A stretch of DNA of 64,000 nt from Pseudomonadota bacterium (GTDB lineage Bacteria > Pseudomonadota > Gammaproteobacteria > Burkholderiales > Rhodocyclaceae): the NCBI GenBank assembly GCA_018241685.1, contig JAFEDJ010000054.1:310001-374000 (forward strand). Direction: 5' to 3'. The notes under the pieces were generated by a model that was given only the letters and a program-made list of their open reading frames with translations, was not told where the DNA came from and did no database searches. The translations under genes were made by a program, and so were the position numbers. This document shows positions 39,406 through 50,289 of this stretch, piece after piece; positions within the stretch are counted from its first letter, which is position 1, and each line of letters starts with the position of its first letter.

Positions 39406-39451
39406 CGGCCGGCGCCGCAGCTTACAATCACGGCATAGTCAGGAGACCTTC

Positions 39452-39790
39452 ATGCCCCGCGTTAGCCATTTCGCCACCCTGCTGATCGCCGTCACCGCCT
39501 CCGCATGGGCCCAGCAGCCCCCGAAACTCGAACCCCTGCCCGAGCCGCCCCCGCCGCCGCCCGGCATGGAGCTGGACCAGGAGCAGGAGCCCCAGGTCAC
39601 CATCGTCAAGAAGGGCGAAGACACCGTCGAGGAATACCGCGTCAATGGCCAGCTCTACATGATCAAGGTGACGCCACCCAACGGCCCGTCCTACTATCTC
39701 TACGACGACGTCGGCCAGGGCGACTTCACGCGCCGCAGTTCCCAGGATAGCGGACTGCGCGTGCCGAAGTGGGTCATCAAGCGCTGGTAA
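39452..39790 (+). CDS. DUF2782 secreted protein
   Basis: A 112-residue protein with a signal peptide (MPRVSHFATLLIAVTASAWA). A Pro-rich stretch (EPLPEPPPPPPGMELD) is followed by TIVKKGEDTVEEYRVNGQLY, MIKVTPPNGPSYYLYDD and RVPKWVIKRW, which match DUF2782, a family of unknown function found next to polA and thrB in betaproteobacteria. AGGAG 7 bases before the ATG supports the start. It shares the strand and probably the transcript with the LOG gene. Confidence 0.9.
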   Translation: MPRVSHFATLLIAVTASAWAQQPPKLEPLPEPPPPPPGMELDQEQEPQVTIVKKGEDTVEEYRVNGQLYMIKVTPPNGPSYYLYDDVGQGDFTRRSSQDSGLRVPKWVIKRW

Positions 39791-39814
39791 GGCGCCCAAA
39801 TAGCAAAGCACCAG

Positions 39815-39844
39815 AAAAAACGGGGCAGCCAGCAGGCTGCCCCG
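39815..39844 (-). terminator. Strong intrinsic terminator for sppA
   Basis: CGGGGCAGCC (39821-39830) pairs perfectly with GGCTGCCCCG (39835-39844) around AGCA. On the minus strand the stem is followed by six T (A run at 39815-39820 on the plus strand), so it is oriented to end the sppA transcript, whose stop is 25 bp away. On the plus strand the T content after it is poor, though it may also slow the DUF2782 transcript. Confidence 0.9.
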
Positions 39845-39868
39845 TTCCGCATTTGACTCCTGCCGCTC

Positions 39869-41704
39869 TTACGGCGCGTCGCAGAGGCAATGCAGATAGA
39901 CGTGGCCAGGGTCGTTCCACAGGGCCAAGCCGGCCAGCTCGCTGCGGATCTTTGCCACGGCCTGGTCCACCACCGACGCCTGGCGCGTTGCGCCGCGGGC
40001 TTCTTCCTCACCACTGTCGAGCAAGCGCAGCAACAGCTGGTCACGGGGCGACAGGGGCTTTTCCACGTAGCTCACGTCGTAGTCCTTCAGACCGGCTCGC
40101 GCGGCGGCAGCCTTGAGGGCCGCGTCGAAGTTGCCGAGCTTGTCCACCAGGCCTTTTTCGCGGGCCTGGCTGCCCATCCACACCCGCCCCTGGGCGACGT
40201 GGTCCACCGCCTCGACCGTCATCTTGCGGTTCTTGCCGACCAGTTCGACGAAGCGCCGGTAGCCAAACTCGATGTTCTGCTGCAGCAGATTGGCGACCTG
40301 CGGGTCGAGGGGCCGACGCGGGTCAAGGCCGCCGGCCAGCACGGTGGTACCAACCCCGTCCACCGTCAGGCCCAGCTTGGCCATCGGGCCGGAGATGTCC
40401 GGCATCATCGCGAAGATGCCGATCGAGCCGGTAATGGTGGTCGGGCTGGCCCACACCTCGTCGGCCGCCATGCTGATCCAGTAGCCACCGGAAGCCGCCA
40501 CCGAGCCCATCGAAACGACCACCGGCTTGCCGGCCTCGCGGGTCAGTTCCAGCTCGCGGCGGATCACTTCGGATGCCGTCGCGCTGCCGCCCGGGCTGTC
40601 CACGCGCAGCACCACCGCCTTGATCGCCTTGTCCTCGCGGGCCTGGCGGATCAGGCCGGCCAGCGTGTCACCACCGACCACGCCGGGCGGCTGCTCACCG
40701 TCGACGATCGCGCCCTGGGCCACCACCACACCGATCTTGTCGGCCGGATGCGGCTGCTCGTCGCGCACACGGGCCACATAGGTGGCCAGATCCACGTGGC
40801 GATAACCCTTGTTATCGTCCGCCGCCCCGATCTGCTGCTTCAGGAAGTCGCGCCACTGGTCGGCGGTCTTCAGGCCATCCACCAGCCCGGCGTTGTGCGC
40901 CATTTTGGCCGCATCGCCGCCGGCTGCGGCCAGTTGTGCTGGCGCGTCGCCGATGTAAGCGGCCAGGTTGGCCCCCGCCTTCGGACGGGCCGCGGCGATA
41001 TCCGCTTGATAGGCCTGCCAGGCCACGTCCAGGTAAGCCTTGGTGGCCTCCCGGTCCTCCGGCGACATGTCGCTGCGAGTGTAGGGCTCGACGAAGGACT
41101 TGTAGGTGCCGACGCGGAAGACCTGCATCTTCACGCCAACCTGGTCGAACAAACCCTTGAAGTAGGTCGGGAAGCGCGCGAAGCCGGACAGCAGCACGTA
41201 GCCATCGGGGTTCACGAAAACCTCGTCGGCCCGGGACGCCAAGTGGTACTGCCCCTGATCGAAGCGCTTGCCGTAGGCATAGACCTTCTTGCCTGCCTTG
41301 CGGAACTCGCCGATGGCCGCAGCGATTTCCTGCAGTTTGGCCAGCCCTGCACCCGACAGGCCGTCGGTTTCGATGACCAGCGCCTTGATGCGCGAGTCGG
41401 TGGCGGCGGCACGGATGCCATCCACCACGTCGCGCAGCAGCACCTGATGGATACCCTCGACGCCCTGCAGCACGCCCATCGGACTGCGCGCGCTGCGCTG
41501 CTCGACGAGCTGACCGACCGGCGCCACCAGCAGCGCCGCGTCAGCAGGCAACGGAGCCGGCCGGGCCGCCCACCAGCCGCCCACCACGAACACCACCACG
41601 GCGATGAACAACACGTTGAGACTCACCTGCCGCAGGCGGTCCACCGCCCGCCAGACCGACGAGAATCCCCTTCTCACGACACCAGGCCGTGCATTGCGCT
41701 CCAT
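39869..41704 (-). CDS. sppA: Signal peptide peptidase SppA
   Basis: About 611 residues, the E. coli-like length (67K type) with two tandem peptidase halves. A single N-terminal membrane helix ([17 protein letters not shown]) anchors it with the catalytic part in the periplasm. Lys202 in [12 protein letters not shown] and Ser405 in [12 protein letters not shown] form the Ser/Lys dyad; [18 protein letters not shown] and TGSIGIFAM are also family markers. It degrades cleaved signal peptides in the membrane. The start at 41704 fits the family's N-terminus. A strong terminator follows. Confidence 0.95.
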   Translation of the reverse strand: MERNARPGVVRRGFSSVWRAVDRLRQVSLNVLFIAVVVFVVGGWWAARPAPLPADAALLVAPVGQLVEQRSARSPMGVLQGVEGIHQVLLRDVVDGIRAAATDSRIKALVIETDGLSGAGLAKLQEIAAAIGEFRKAGKKVYAYGKRFDQGQYHLASRADEVFVNPDGYVLLSGFARFPTYFKGLFDQVGVKMQVFRVGTYKSFVEPYTRSDMSPEDREATKAYLDVAWQAYQADIAAARPKAGANLAAYIGDAPAQLAAAGGDAAKMAHNAGLVDGLKTADQWRDFLKQQIGAADDNKGYRHVDLATYVARVRDEQPHPADKIGVVVAQGAIVDGEQPPGVVGGDTLAGLIRQAREDKAIKAVVLRVDSPGGSATASEVIRRELELTREAGKPVVVSMGSVAASGGYWISMAADEVWASPTTITGSIGIFAMMPDISGPMAKLGLTVDGVGTTVLAGGLDPRRPLDPQVANLLQQNIEFGYRRFVELVGKNRKMTVEAVDHVAQGRVWMGSQAREKGLVDKLGNFDAALKAAAARAGLKDYDVSYVEKPLSPRDQLLLRLLDSGEEEARGATRQASVVDQAVAKIRSELAGLALWNDPGHVYLHCLCDAP

Positions 41705-41791
41705 TGCATTCTCCAAACCGGGCCACCTGGCCCTATTCCCTGCGGACATCCGCAGGCTTTCTGCACCCCACCAATCCGGTAGAATCCCGCC

Positions 41792-42205
41792 ATGTTTACC
41801 AATCCCCCGCCCGACCAGGTCCGCCGCCTGCTGCAGGAGGTCAAGACGATCGCCGTGGTCGGCCTGTCGCCGCGTCCGGATCGCCCGAGCCACAGGGTGG
41901 CCAAGGGCATGCAGGGTTTCGGATACCGAATCGTACCGGTTCGGCCGGCCGTTGCCGAAGTTCTCGGCGAAAAGGCCTATCCGCACCTCTCCGACATTCC
42001 CCACCCGATCGACCTGGTGGACGTGTTCCGCTCTGCCGATCAGATCGACCCGATCGTCGACGAGTGCATCGCGATGGGCGTCAAGCGCCTGTGGCTGCAG
42101 GACGGCGTGATCAACGAAAAAGCGGCCGAGCGGGCCCGTGCGGCGGGCATCACCGTCGTGATGGACCGCTGCGTGTGGCGCGATTACCTGGATCTTATCC
42201 CATGA
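41792..42205 (+). CDS. CoA-binding domain protein, YccU-like
   Basis: A 137-residue Rossmann protein. [20 protein letters not shown] is the CoA-binding loop, and [19 protein letters not shown] and [18 protein letters not shown] follow the CoA_binding_2 family. Such proteins bind CoA in vitro; their role is unclear. The stop overlaps the dapF start by four bases (ATGA), so the two are coupled. Confidence 0.92.
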   Translation: MFTNPPPDQVRRLLQEVKTIAVVGLSPRPDRPSHRVAKGMQGFGYRIVPVRPAVAEVLGEKAYPHLSDIPHPIDLVDVFRSADQIDPIVDECIAMGVKRLWLQDGVINEKAAERARAAGITVVMDRCVWRDYLDLIP

Positions 42206-43041
42206 GCAAGAAACTCGCCTTTACCAAGATGCAGGGCCTCGGCAACGACTTCGTGATGATCGACGCCGTGCGTCAGGACATCCAGCTCACCGAGGAACAG
42301 GTCCGCCATCTGGCCGACCGCCACTTCGGCGTCGGCTGCGACCAGCTGCTGGTCGTCGAGCCTGCCCAGGCACCGGGCGTGGACTTCCGCTACCGCATCT
42401 TCAACGCCGACGGCGGTGAGGTGGAACAGTGCGGCAACGGCGCCCGCTGCTTCGCCCGCTTCGTCTTCGACCAGGGCCTCACCGACAAGCAGGAGATCCG
42501 CGTCGAGACCAAGAAGGGCATCATCGCACCGCGCCTCGAAGCGGACGGCAACGTCACCGTCGATATGGGCGTGCCGGTCCTCAAGCCGGCCGACGTGCCC
42601 TTCGTCAGCGACTCCGACGCCCACGTGCAGCCCCTCGACGTGGCCGGCACCACCGTCGCCATCACCGCCGTCAGCATGGGCAATCCCCACGCGGTGCAGG
42701 TGGTGGCCGACGTGGATACCGCCCCGGTGGCTGTCCAGGGCCCCCTGATCGAGAACCATCCGCGCTTCCCGGCGCGGGTCAATGCCGGCTTTTTGCAGGT
42801 TGTCGATGAACATCGGGTACGCCTGCGGGTCTACGAACGCGGCGCTGGCGAAACCCTGGCCTGTGGCACGGGGGCTTGCGCCGCGGTGGTGGCAGGCATC
42901 CTGCGCGAGCTGGTTGTCTCTCCCGTCACCGTCGAAACCCGTGGCGGCGAACTCACCATCGCGTGGAACGGTGTCGGCACCCCGGTCCTGATGACCGGCC
43001 CGGCGGTCACCGTCTTTTCGGGTGAGCTGACGCTTCCCTGA
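42202..43041 (+). CDS. dapF: Diaminopimelate epimerase
   Basis: A 279-residue DapF. The two catalytic Cys are in [13 protein letters not shown] and [11 protein letters not shown], and [12 protein letters not shown] and [11 protein letters not shown] are typical. It converts LL- to meso-diaminopimelate for lysine and peptidoglycan. It is coupled to the CoA-binding protein before it and followed 31 bp later by DUF484, a standard order in betaproteobacteria. Confidence 0.96.
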   Translation: MSKKLAFTKMQGLGNDFVMIDAVRQDIQLTEEQVRHLADRHFGVGCDQLLVVEPAQAPGVDFRYRIFNADGGEVEQCGNGARCFARFVFDQGLTDKQEIRVETKKGIIAPRLEADGNVTVDMGVPVLKPADVPFVSDSDAHVQPLDVAGTTVAITAVSMGNPHAVQVVADVDTAPVAVQGPLIENHPRFPARVNAGFLQVVDEHRVRLRVYERGAGETLACGTGACAAVVAGILRELVVSPVTVETRGGELTIAWNGVGTPVLMTGPAVTVFSGELTLP

Positions 43042-43072
43042 ACCCTCACCTGCGCCCTCCGGCCCGAACGCC

Positions 43073-43723
43073 ATGAATCCTTCCGACATCGTCCAGTTCC
43101 TGCAGGAGCATCCCGACTTCTTCGACGAACACTCGACCCTGCTGACCGACCTGACGGTGGGCCACCCGCACACCGGCCACGCGATCTCCCTCACCGAGCG
43201 CCAGCTGATCGCCCTGCGCGACCGCATCGCTCACCTGGAGGACAAGTTCGCCGAGCTGCTGTCCTTCGGCGAGGAGAACGACGGCATCAGCGCCAAGGTC
43301 CATCGCCTGACCGTGTCCCTGCTGGAAGCCGAGGATTTCGAGGCGATCCGCCGGGTCATCTACCTGCATCTGCAGGAGGACTTCGCCGTGCCCCACGTGG
43401 CCTTTCGCGTGTGGAACAGCGTGCTGACGCGCAGCGGGCCCGAATTCCTTCCCGTCGGTGAGGAAGTCCGCTTCTTCAGCGGCGACCTCATGCAGCCCTA
43501 CTGCGGCACACCGGCGCTGCGCGAGGCCACCGGCTGGTTCGGCCCGGCCAGCCGGCTGATCCGCTCGGTGGCGCTGGTGCCCTTGCGCCGCGATGAGCAG
43601 ACCTTCGGCATGCTCGCGATGGGCAGCGAAGACCCGGAACGGTTCTATCCTGAGATGGGTACGCTGTACGTCACGCGCATCGGCGAGATGGTCAGCGCCG
43701 CCCTCATCCGCCAACTCGGCTAG
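43073..43723 (+). CDS. DUF484 (GAF-like) protein
   Basis: A 216-residue protein. IVQFLQEHPDFFDEHSTLL at the N-terminus and the coiled stretch after it are the DUF484 hallmark, with a GAF-like C-terminal half (LVPLRRDEQTFGMLAMGSED). Function unknown; the gene commonly sits between dapF and xerC. Here xerC is not present: the stop codon lies inside a 125-bp palindrome and the next gene is rlmI. Confidence 0.92.
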   Translation: MNPSDIVQFLQEHPDFFDEHSTLLTDLTVGHPHTGHAISLTERQLIALRDRIAHLEDKFAELLSFGEENDGISAKVHRLTVSLLEAEDFEAIRRVIYLHLQEDFAVPHVAFRVWNSVLTRSGPEFLPVGEEVRFFSGDLMQPYCGTPALREATGWFGPASRLIRSVALVPLRRDEQTFGMLAMGSEDPERFYPEMGTLYVTRIGEMVSAALIRQLG

Positions 43724-43841
43724 GGGGCATAAGGCTACTGCGCGGCTCGATCTCGCAACTGTGATGCTCGCCGTACTCGAGTACGGCTGTGCTTCTCGTT
43801 GCGACCTCGAACCGCTCGCTACGCCTTCTGCCCCCTAGCCG
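43717..43841. repeat. 125-bp imperfect palindrome overlapping the DUF484 stop
   Basis: Arms of about 62 bases meet at a perfect core CCGTACTCGAGTACGG (43771-43786). The outer ends CGGCTAGGGGGCA and TGCCCCCTAGCCG are exact complements except for small mismatches further in, and CTCGCAAC pairs with GTTGCGA inside the arms. The last two codons and the stop of DUF484 are part of the left arm. Such a long hairpin resembles dispersed intergenic palindromes (REP-like); its copy number cannot be told from one window. It could also stop transcription. Confidence 0.8.
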
Positions 43842-43923
43842 CAGGGGTTGTTTGTTGCTCTGTTGTTTTCCTTGGTTGTCCCCTTTCCTTCTGTTTGCTC
43901 CTCCTTTTCATAGCGCCACTGTC

Positions 43924-45108
43924 ATGACCGATCTCATTCTCAAGCCCGGCAAGGAACGTTCCGTACTCCGTCGTCACCCCTGGATCTTTGCCGGTTCCGT
44001 GGATCGGCTGGAGGGGCGGGCGCGGCCGGGGGATACGGTGCTGGTGAAGGACGCCGACGGGCGGGCACTGGCGCGGGCGGCGTGGTCGCCGGAATCGCAA
44101 ATCCGCGCGCGGGTATGGACCTTCGACTGCGATCAGTCGGTGGATCACGCCTTCATCAAGCGCAGCGTTGCCGCCTCGGTGGCGCGGCGGGCCACCCACC
44201 CCTGGCTGGCCGGGCAGGATGGCGTGCGCCTGATCCACGGGGAGTCCGACGGCCTGCCGGGCGTCATCGCCGACCGCTTCGGCCCTGTCGTCGTCGTCCA
44301 GCTGACCAGCGCGGGAGCCGACAAATGGCGCGAGGCGATCGTCGCCGGCCTTGTCCAGGCCACTGGCTGCAGCACCGTTTATGAGCGCTCCGACTCCGAT
44401 GTGCGCAAGCTCGAAGGCCTCGGCCCGGTCACCGGCCTGGCCCATGGCGAGCTGCCGGCAACCCTGAGCATCGTCGAGAACGGCGTGCGCATGGAAGTGG
44501 ATGTGGTCGGCGGCCATAAGACCGGCTTCTACCTCGACCAGCGCGACAACCGCCTGCTCACCGGCCAGCTGTCGGCCGGCCGCGACGTACTCAACTGCTT
44601 CTGCTACACCGGCGGCTTCTCGCTGCAGGCACTGGCCGGCGGCGCGAAGAGCGTGATCTCCATCGACTCGTCGGGCCCGGCGCTGCTCACCGCCGCCCGC
44701 AACCTGGCCCTCAACCCGCAGCTCGACGCCAGCTGCGCCGAATGGCGCGAGGACGACGTCTTCCAGGCCCTGCGCGGCTTCAAGGCCGAAGGCCGCAAGT
44801 TCGACCTGATCGTCCTCGATCCGCCCAAGTTCGCGCCGTCCGCCGCCCACGCCGAGCGGGCTGCACGCGCCTACAAGGACATCAATCTGCTGGGCTTTCG
44901 CCTGCTTAATCCGGGCGGCATCCTGATGACTTATTCCTGCTCCGGCGGCATCGGCCAGGAACTGTTCCAGAAAATCGTTGCCGGAGCAGCTGCAGACGTC
45001 GGCGTCGAAGCGCGCATCCTGCACCGCCTGTCCGCAGCCCCCGATCATCCCATCGGGCTGGCCGTACCCGAAGGCGAATACCTCAAGGGACTGGCCTGTC
45101 AGATATAG
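43924..45108 (+). CDS. rlmI: 23S rRNA m5C methyltransferase, RlmI-like
   Basis: A 394-residue SAM enzyme. The N-terminal PUA domain (ILKPGKERSVLRRHPWIFAGS) is followed by an EEHEE-type region and a Rossmann methyltransferase with FYLDQRDNR, DVLNCFCYTGGFSLQAL (SAM loop with Cys) and FDLIVLDPPKFAPS. A Cys in YSCSGG corresponds to the catalytic Cys. It likely methylates a cytosine in 23S rRNA (C1962 in E. coli). No Shine-Dalgarno is evident; the 80 bp before it are pyrimidine-rich. A terminator follows the stop. Confidence 0.88.
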   Translation: MTDLILKPGKERSVLRRHPWIFAGSVDRLEGRARPGDTVLVKDADGRALARAAWSPESQIRARVWTFDCDQSVDHAFIKRSVAASVARRATHPWLAGQDGVRLIHGESDGLPGVIADRFGPVVVVQLTSAGADKWREAIVAGLVQATGCSTVYERSDSDVRKLEGLGPVTGLAHGELPATLSIVENGVRMEVDVVGGHKTGFYLDQRDNRLLTGQLSAGRDVLNCFCYTGGFSLQALAGGAKSVISIDSSGPALLTAARNLALNPQLDASCAEWREDDVFQALRGFKAEGRKFDLIVLDPPKFAPSAAHAERAARAYKDINLLGFRLLNPGGILMTYSCSGGIGQELFQKIVAGAAADVGVEARILHRLSAAPDHPIGLAVPEGEYLKGLACQI

Positions 45109-45132
45109 AAAAACCCAAAACGGGTAGTTTTT
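45109..45132 (+). terminator. Intrinsic terminator after rlmI
   Basis: AAAAACCC and GGGT-AG-TTTTT form a short hairpin with an A-rich upper side and a T5 run, starting at the first base after the rlmI stop. Its stem is short, but the A/T flanks are typical of an intrinsic terminator. Confidence 0.7.
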
Positions 45133-45170
45133 CGGCATGCGAGTGGCAAGAGGTGTGTATGCTCAAGCCA

Positions 45171-45194
45171 CTGAAAAGTTAAATAGTGTTTCAG
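45171..45194. promoter_or_regulatory. Inverted repeat CTGAAA-N12-TTTCAG upstream of the winged-helix gene
   Basis: CTGAAA (45171-45176) and TTTCAG (45189-45194) flank an AT-rich 12-base spacer, 33 bp before the regulator start. This AT-rich block in GC-rich DNA probably overlaps its promoter and may be its own operator. Confidence 0.4.
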
Positions 45195-45226
45195 CATTCC
45201 GATTGATTATCCCGATGGAGCTACCG

Positions 45227-45753
45227 ATGGACACCCCCTTGCCCCCTGGCTCCCGCGAGTCGGTCTTCCTCGCCCCCCCCATGGCGGGCGATAACGGGGC
45301 CCTGGCAGGCCCCGACCGACGCGCCGCAGCCCTCCTGCTTTCCCGCTACAACCTGCGCTACCTGGTGCGTCTGTATGCTGCCTTCGAGGGCGATCTGCTG
45401 CTGCCGATCGTCCTCGGCGAAGTCGGCCTCTACAACATCGGCGGCCTCGGCCTGGACGACCAGACCCTGACGTCGATCATCCGGAGCACCGCCGACGACG
45501 ACTTCCGACAGCTGCCGCTGCGCCCCTGCAATGCCTTCTCGATCAGCTCATCCACCGGCATCCCGCGGGAAACCGTGCGCCGCAAGGTCAGCAACCTGAT
45601 CCAGCAAGGCTGGATCGCACGCGACCAGAAAGGCGGCCTGACGATCACCGCCAAGGCCGCACGGCTGTACATCCAGCCCCTCGACCAGGAAAACCTCGAC
45701 GATTTCCTGAGCACCGCCGAGCGGGTGCACACCGCGCTGGGCAGTTCTGACGC

Positions 45754-45757
<4 letters not shown>
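45227..45757 (+). CDS. Winged-helix DNA-binding protein (probable transcriptional regulator)
   Basis: About 176 residues. The C-terminal half has a winged-helix look: [20 protein letters not shown] as the helix-turn-helix, then [20 protein letters not shown] as the wing. The N-terminal half is helical ([20 protein letters not shown]). No ligand-binding domain of a known type is recognised. The ATG at 45227 is chosen because GGAG lies 6 bases before it; upstream in-frame ATGs are possible. It converges on ruvB with a 4-bp overlap of the ends. Target unknown. Confidence 0.7.
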
Positions 45758-46826
<1,069 letters not shown>

Positions 46827-46830
<4 letters not shown>

Positions 46831-47906
46831 GAACGGCCCTCCGGAGCCTCTGCGAGTTCAGCGGCCGGCGCATCGGCCGACTGGCTGACGGTCCAGCTGG
46901 TGAACAAGGCCTGGCCGAGGGCCAGGAAAGTGGGTCCAAGGAAGATGCCGATGAAGCCGAAGGCCAGCACGCCACCGAAGGCACCCAGGGCGATCAGCAG
47001 GATCGGCAGGCTGGACGTGCGGCTGATCAGGATCGGCTTGAGGAAGTTGTCCACCGAGCTGATCGCCAGCAGGCCCCACAGCACCATAAAGATGGCCCAG
47101 CCGTTGTCCCCCTGCTGGTACAGCCAGAAGGCTGCGCCGCCCCAGATCAGCGGCGGCCCGACGGGCACCAGCGACAGGAAGAACACCCCGGCGGCGAGCA
47201 GCAACGCCCCCGGCACGCCGGCCACCAGGAAGCCCATCAGCGCCACCAGGGCCTGGGCTGCAGCGGTGCCGACGATGCCGATCATCACTGCCTTCACGGT
47301 GCTGCCGGCCAGGTGCAGCAGGTCGCCCCACACCGGGCCGCCCAGGCGTGCAGCGCCGACCTCCAACTGGGCCTCGATGCGCGCGCCGTCGCGGTACAGG
47401 AAGAAGCCAATGAACAGCACCAGCGAGATCTGCAGCAGGCCCTGACCGACCATGCCGCCGAGGCCCAGTGCGAACTTGCGCGCCGGCTCGATGGCTTCCA
47501 GCGCCAGCTTGCGCACCTCGGTCTGGCTGTGGGCCAGCTTGCGCACATAGGCGTCGATGTCGTGGCCGACCAGCGGGATGTCCTTCAGCCAGTGAGGCGG
47601 CTGGCCGTCGGACTGCTCGATGAGGCCGCGCACATAATCGACCAGCGTGATCGCCGAATCGGTCAGCGAAGCGGCCAGACCGACCATCGGCACCAGCAGC
47701 ACCGCCGTCAGCAACAGGGTCATGGTCAGCGCCGCCAACCCGTCGCGGCGCCCGAAGCGTCGGTGCAGGGCCTGGTACATCGGCCAAGTGGTCACGCACA
47801 CCGTGCCGGCGAACAGGATGGCCGCGAAAAAGGGGCTGAGCACGAGGGCGCAGCCGAGGATCAGCACGGCGGTGATGGCCAGCTGGGCAGTGCGTCGGGG
47901 AGTCAT
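46827..47906 (-). CDS. AI-2E family membrane transporter
   Basis: About 359 residues with some eight membrane helices in the AI-2E exporter pattern: a hydrophobic N-terminal pair, a long soluble loop ([20 protein letters not shown]), then a block of helices (LALGLGGM..., [31 protein letters not shown]). Substrates are seldom known and AI-2 export is only one proposal. GAGAGGG precedes the ATG. It lies between ruvA and ruvB on the same strand and overlaps ruvB, which is a mixed arrangement. Confidence 0.9.
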
Positions 47907-48029
47907 GGGCGCCCTCTCGGATGGAATGGGCGGAATTATCCCTGATCTTTTAGACAGTGCCACGTCCACCGTAGCAGGACGATCCCGCCGCCCCGGCAGA
48001 CCTGGGAGCCCACGCCGCCCGCTGCGGTG

Positions 48030-48620
48030 TCAGGCCTTCGACAAGCCCTTCAGTGCCTGGCGGATGCCGTCCGAGACGCCGACGCCTTCCGGCAGATTCT
48101 TGACCGCACCGAGGGCCTCCTTCTCGTTGTAGCCGAGGGCCAGCAGCGCGTTGACGATGTCGGCCCGGTCGTCGCCGGGCAGGCTGGCGGCGACACTCCC
48201 GGCCACCGCCGGCAGTGCCTTGGCGAGCTTGTCGCGCAGCTCCAGCAGCAGGCGCTCGGCAGTCTTCTTGCCGATGCCGGGGATCTTCACCAGGCGGCCG
48301 CTCTCCTGCAGCGCCACCGCCTGAGCCAGATCGGCCACCGACAGGCCGGACAGCACCGCCAACGCGGTGCGCGCGCCGATGCCGGCCACCTTGAGCAGCT
48401 GGCGGAAGGCGGCCCGCTCGTCCTCGGTGGCGAAGCCGTACAGGAAGTGCCCGTCCTCGCGCACCGCCATGTGGGTGGACAGGCTGACGGCCTGGCCGGT
48501 GGCGGGCAGGCCGTAGAAGGTGCTCATCGGGACTTCCAGTTCGTAGCCGACGCCATTCACGTCGACCAGGATCTGCGGCGGGTTCTTTTCGGCCAGGCGG
48601 CCGGTGATGCGTCCAATCAT
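48030..48620 (-). CDS. ruvA: Holliday junction branch migration protein RuvA
   Basis: A 196-residue Ruv[24 protein letters not shown] starts the OB domain, and two helix-hairpin-helix motifs ([18 protein letters not shown] and [19 protein letters not shown]) give junction binding; the third domain binds RuvB. It follows the GST gene by 33 bp and may share its transcript. ruvB is 1.2 kb further downstream, across a permease gene. Confidence 0.97.
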   Translation of the reverse strand: MIGRITGRLAEKNPPQILVDVNGVGYELEVPMSTFYGLPATGQAVSLSTHMAVREDGHFLYGFATEDERAAFRQLLKVAGIGARTALAVLSGLSVADLAQAVALQESGRLVKIPGIGKKTAERLLLELRDKLAKALPAVAGSVAASLPGDDRADIVNALLALGYNEKEALGAVKNLPEGVGVSDGIRQALKGLSKA

Positions 48621-48653
48621 CGAATCTCGCGGGAAAAGGGGGTCACAGAGTGC

Positions 48654-49265
48654 TTAGCTGTAGTCCGCCGCCATGAAGGCCGGCAGCGCCTCGGCGTTGG
48701 CGGCCAGCGCGGCAAGGGCCGGGTAGTCGCTGTCGGCGACCAGGCCGGGGGCCGAATAATGCGTGAAACGCCAGGCCACCGCCACGGTGATGTCGGCCTG
48801 GGTCGGGCGCGCGCCGCACAGCCAGTCGGCGTCGCCTACGTGCTGCTCGAGCACCGCGTAGGTATCGCGGATCTGCCCTTCGACGCGGCGCAGCCAGTCC
48901 GGGTCGCGGTAGTCCTTCGGGCGCACCTTCATCTCATAGACCCGGTGCACGCTCTTCTCGGCCGCCGCCAGGCCCAGGCTGGTGAGCTGCAGGCAGCGCC
49001 GCAGGCCGGCCGCGTCGGACGGCATAAGGCTGTTGCCCGGCGGCGCGATACGCTCCAGCCAGGCGATGATGTGGGTGCTGTCCACCATCACCTCGCCATC
49101 GTCGAAGACCAGCGTCGGGGCCTTGACCAGCGGGTTGATGGTGTGGAATTCGTCGAAATTGCGGAAGACCGACAGGGACTGGTGCTCGAAGGGAATCCCG
49201 AGCATCCGGGCGGTGATGAAGGTTCGTCGTACGAAGGGTGAATCCAGCATGCCGATGAGTTTCAC
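48654..49265 (-). CDS. Glutathione S-transferase family protein
   Basis: A 203-residue GST. The thioredoxin-like N-domain (MKLIGMLDSPFVRRTFITARMLG, PTLVFDDGEVMVDSTHII) has a Ser (DSPFVRR) in the place of the catalytic residue and DST as glutathione contact, followed by an all-helical C-domain (ADITVAVAWRF). The start overlaps the small secreted protein gene by four bases. It is in a coupled chain with the prenyltransferase, HAD and small genes. Substrate unknown. Confidence 0.88.
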   Translation of the reverse strand: MKLIGMLDSPFVRRTFITARMLGIPFEHQSLSVFRNFDEFHTINPLVKAPTLVFDDGEVMVDSTHIIAWLERIAPPGNSLMPSDAAGLRRCLQLTSLGLAAAEKSVHRVYEMKVRPKDYRDPDWLRRVEGQIRDTYAVLEQHVGDADWLCGARPTQADITVAVAWRFTHYSAPGLVADSDYPALAALAANAEALPAFMAADYS

Positions 49266-49603
49266 GGAGTTCCTCCCAGGTAGGCCGAATTGGCCGGGTT
49301 GACTGAATTTGATCTGGCGCAGGCGGCGGCCGTGCGGCGCAGGCTGGCGAGGAGCGCGTCGGCCTCCTCGCGCCCCTTCACCGGGATACGTGCCTCATGG
49401 CCGCTACCCAGGTTGCCGCCGCCGAAATAGATCCGGACCTCGTCGGAGCGGACATCCAGGTACTGCACGATGCCCAGGTTGATCCAGCGCTGCACGCCAC
49501 TGTCGGACGGCAGCGGAAACAGGCAGAAGGCCGTCGACGCGGCGTCCTCCGCCAGCACCGGCGCGGCCACGAGGCAGGCCGCCAGCCAGAGTATTCGACG
49601 CAT
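49262..49603 (-). CDS. Small secreted hypothetical protein
   Basis: A 113-residue protein with a signal peptide (MRRILWLAACLVAAPVLA) and two or three Cys in the mature part (FCLFPLPSDSGVQRWINLG, AAACARSNSVNP). No family is recognised. Its start touches the HAD stop (TGATG) and its end overlaps the GST start (ATGA), so it is tightly coupled on both sides and is likely real. Periplasmic location is inferred. Confidence 0.75.
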   Translation of the reverse strand: MRRILWLAACLVAAPVLAEDAASTAFCLFPLPSDSGVQRWINLGIVQYLDVRSDEVRIYFGGGNLGSGHEARIPVKGREEADALLASLRRTAAACARSNSVNPANSAYLGGTP

Positions 49604-50289
49604 CAGGCGCTCCTCGTCAGCAGGAAACCGGCGATGTCGCGGAGGCTGACCGCCACCGGCACGCCGGCCGCCCGCACGTCGTCGGCGGGCTGCAGCAGGT
49701 CGGGCACCATCACCACCCGCGTACCGGCCGCCAGTGCGCCGCGCACACCTGCGTTGGAGTCTTCCAGCACCAGGCAGTTCGCCACCGGTACGCCGAGGCG
49801 CGCGGCTGCCGCCAGGAAGATGTCCGGCGCCGGCTTGCCGCGGCTCACCTCGTCGCCACATACCATGCCGTGCACCCGCGGCAGCAGGCCCACCGCCGCC
49901 AGCTTGGGCTCGGCACGGGAGCGACGCGTCGAAGTGGCGACCACGCGGCCGAGGGACAGGCCATCGAGCACGTCGAAGAGCTCCACCACGCCACCCTTCA
50001 GCGGGATGCTGCCGGCGGCGATGGCCTCTTCGTAGATGCGCCCGAAGGCGTCATAGAGATCGGCCACCGGGTAGTCCTCGCCCAGGTGGTGGCGGATTAC
50101 CTTCGGGCCGTCCTGCGAGTTGAGACCGACCATCGCCAACCCTACTTCGGCGCGCCATTCCAGCCCCAGCTCGGCAGCCGCTGTGGCGACGGTGGCGAGG
50201 GCGACGCGCTCGCTGTCCAGCAGCAGGCCATCCATGTCGAAGATGATGCCGTGAATGTCCGCGGCAGCGAAGGGCAGCTCGAAACTCAT
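49603..50289 (-). CDS. HAD-superfamily hydrolase, subfamily IA
   Basis: A 228-residue HAD enzyme. IIFDMDGLLLDSE is motif I with the nucleophile Asp, VVATSTRRSRAE motif II, CGDEVSRGKPAPDIF motif III with Lys, and VLEDSNAGVRGAL motif IV. A four-helix cap (residues about 20-85) points to a small phosphorylated substrate, as in beta-phosphoglucomutase or phosphoglycolate phosphatase-like enzymes. The start overlaps the prenyltransferase stop by four bases. Confidence 0.9.
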   Translation of the reverse strand: MSFELPFAAADIHGIIFDMDGLLLDSERVALATVATAAAELGLEWRAEVGLAMVGLNSQDGPKVIRHHLGEDYPVADLYDAFGRIYEEAIAAGSIPLKGGVVELFDVLDGLSLGRVVATSTRRSRAEPKLAAVGLLPRVHGMVCGDEVSRGKPAPDIFLAAAARLGVPVANCLVLEDSNAGVRGALAAGTRVVMVPDLLQPADDVRAAGVPVAVSLRDIAGFLLTRSA

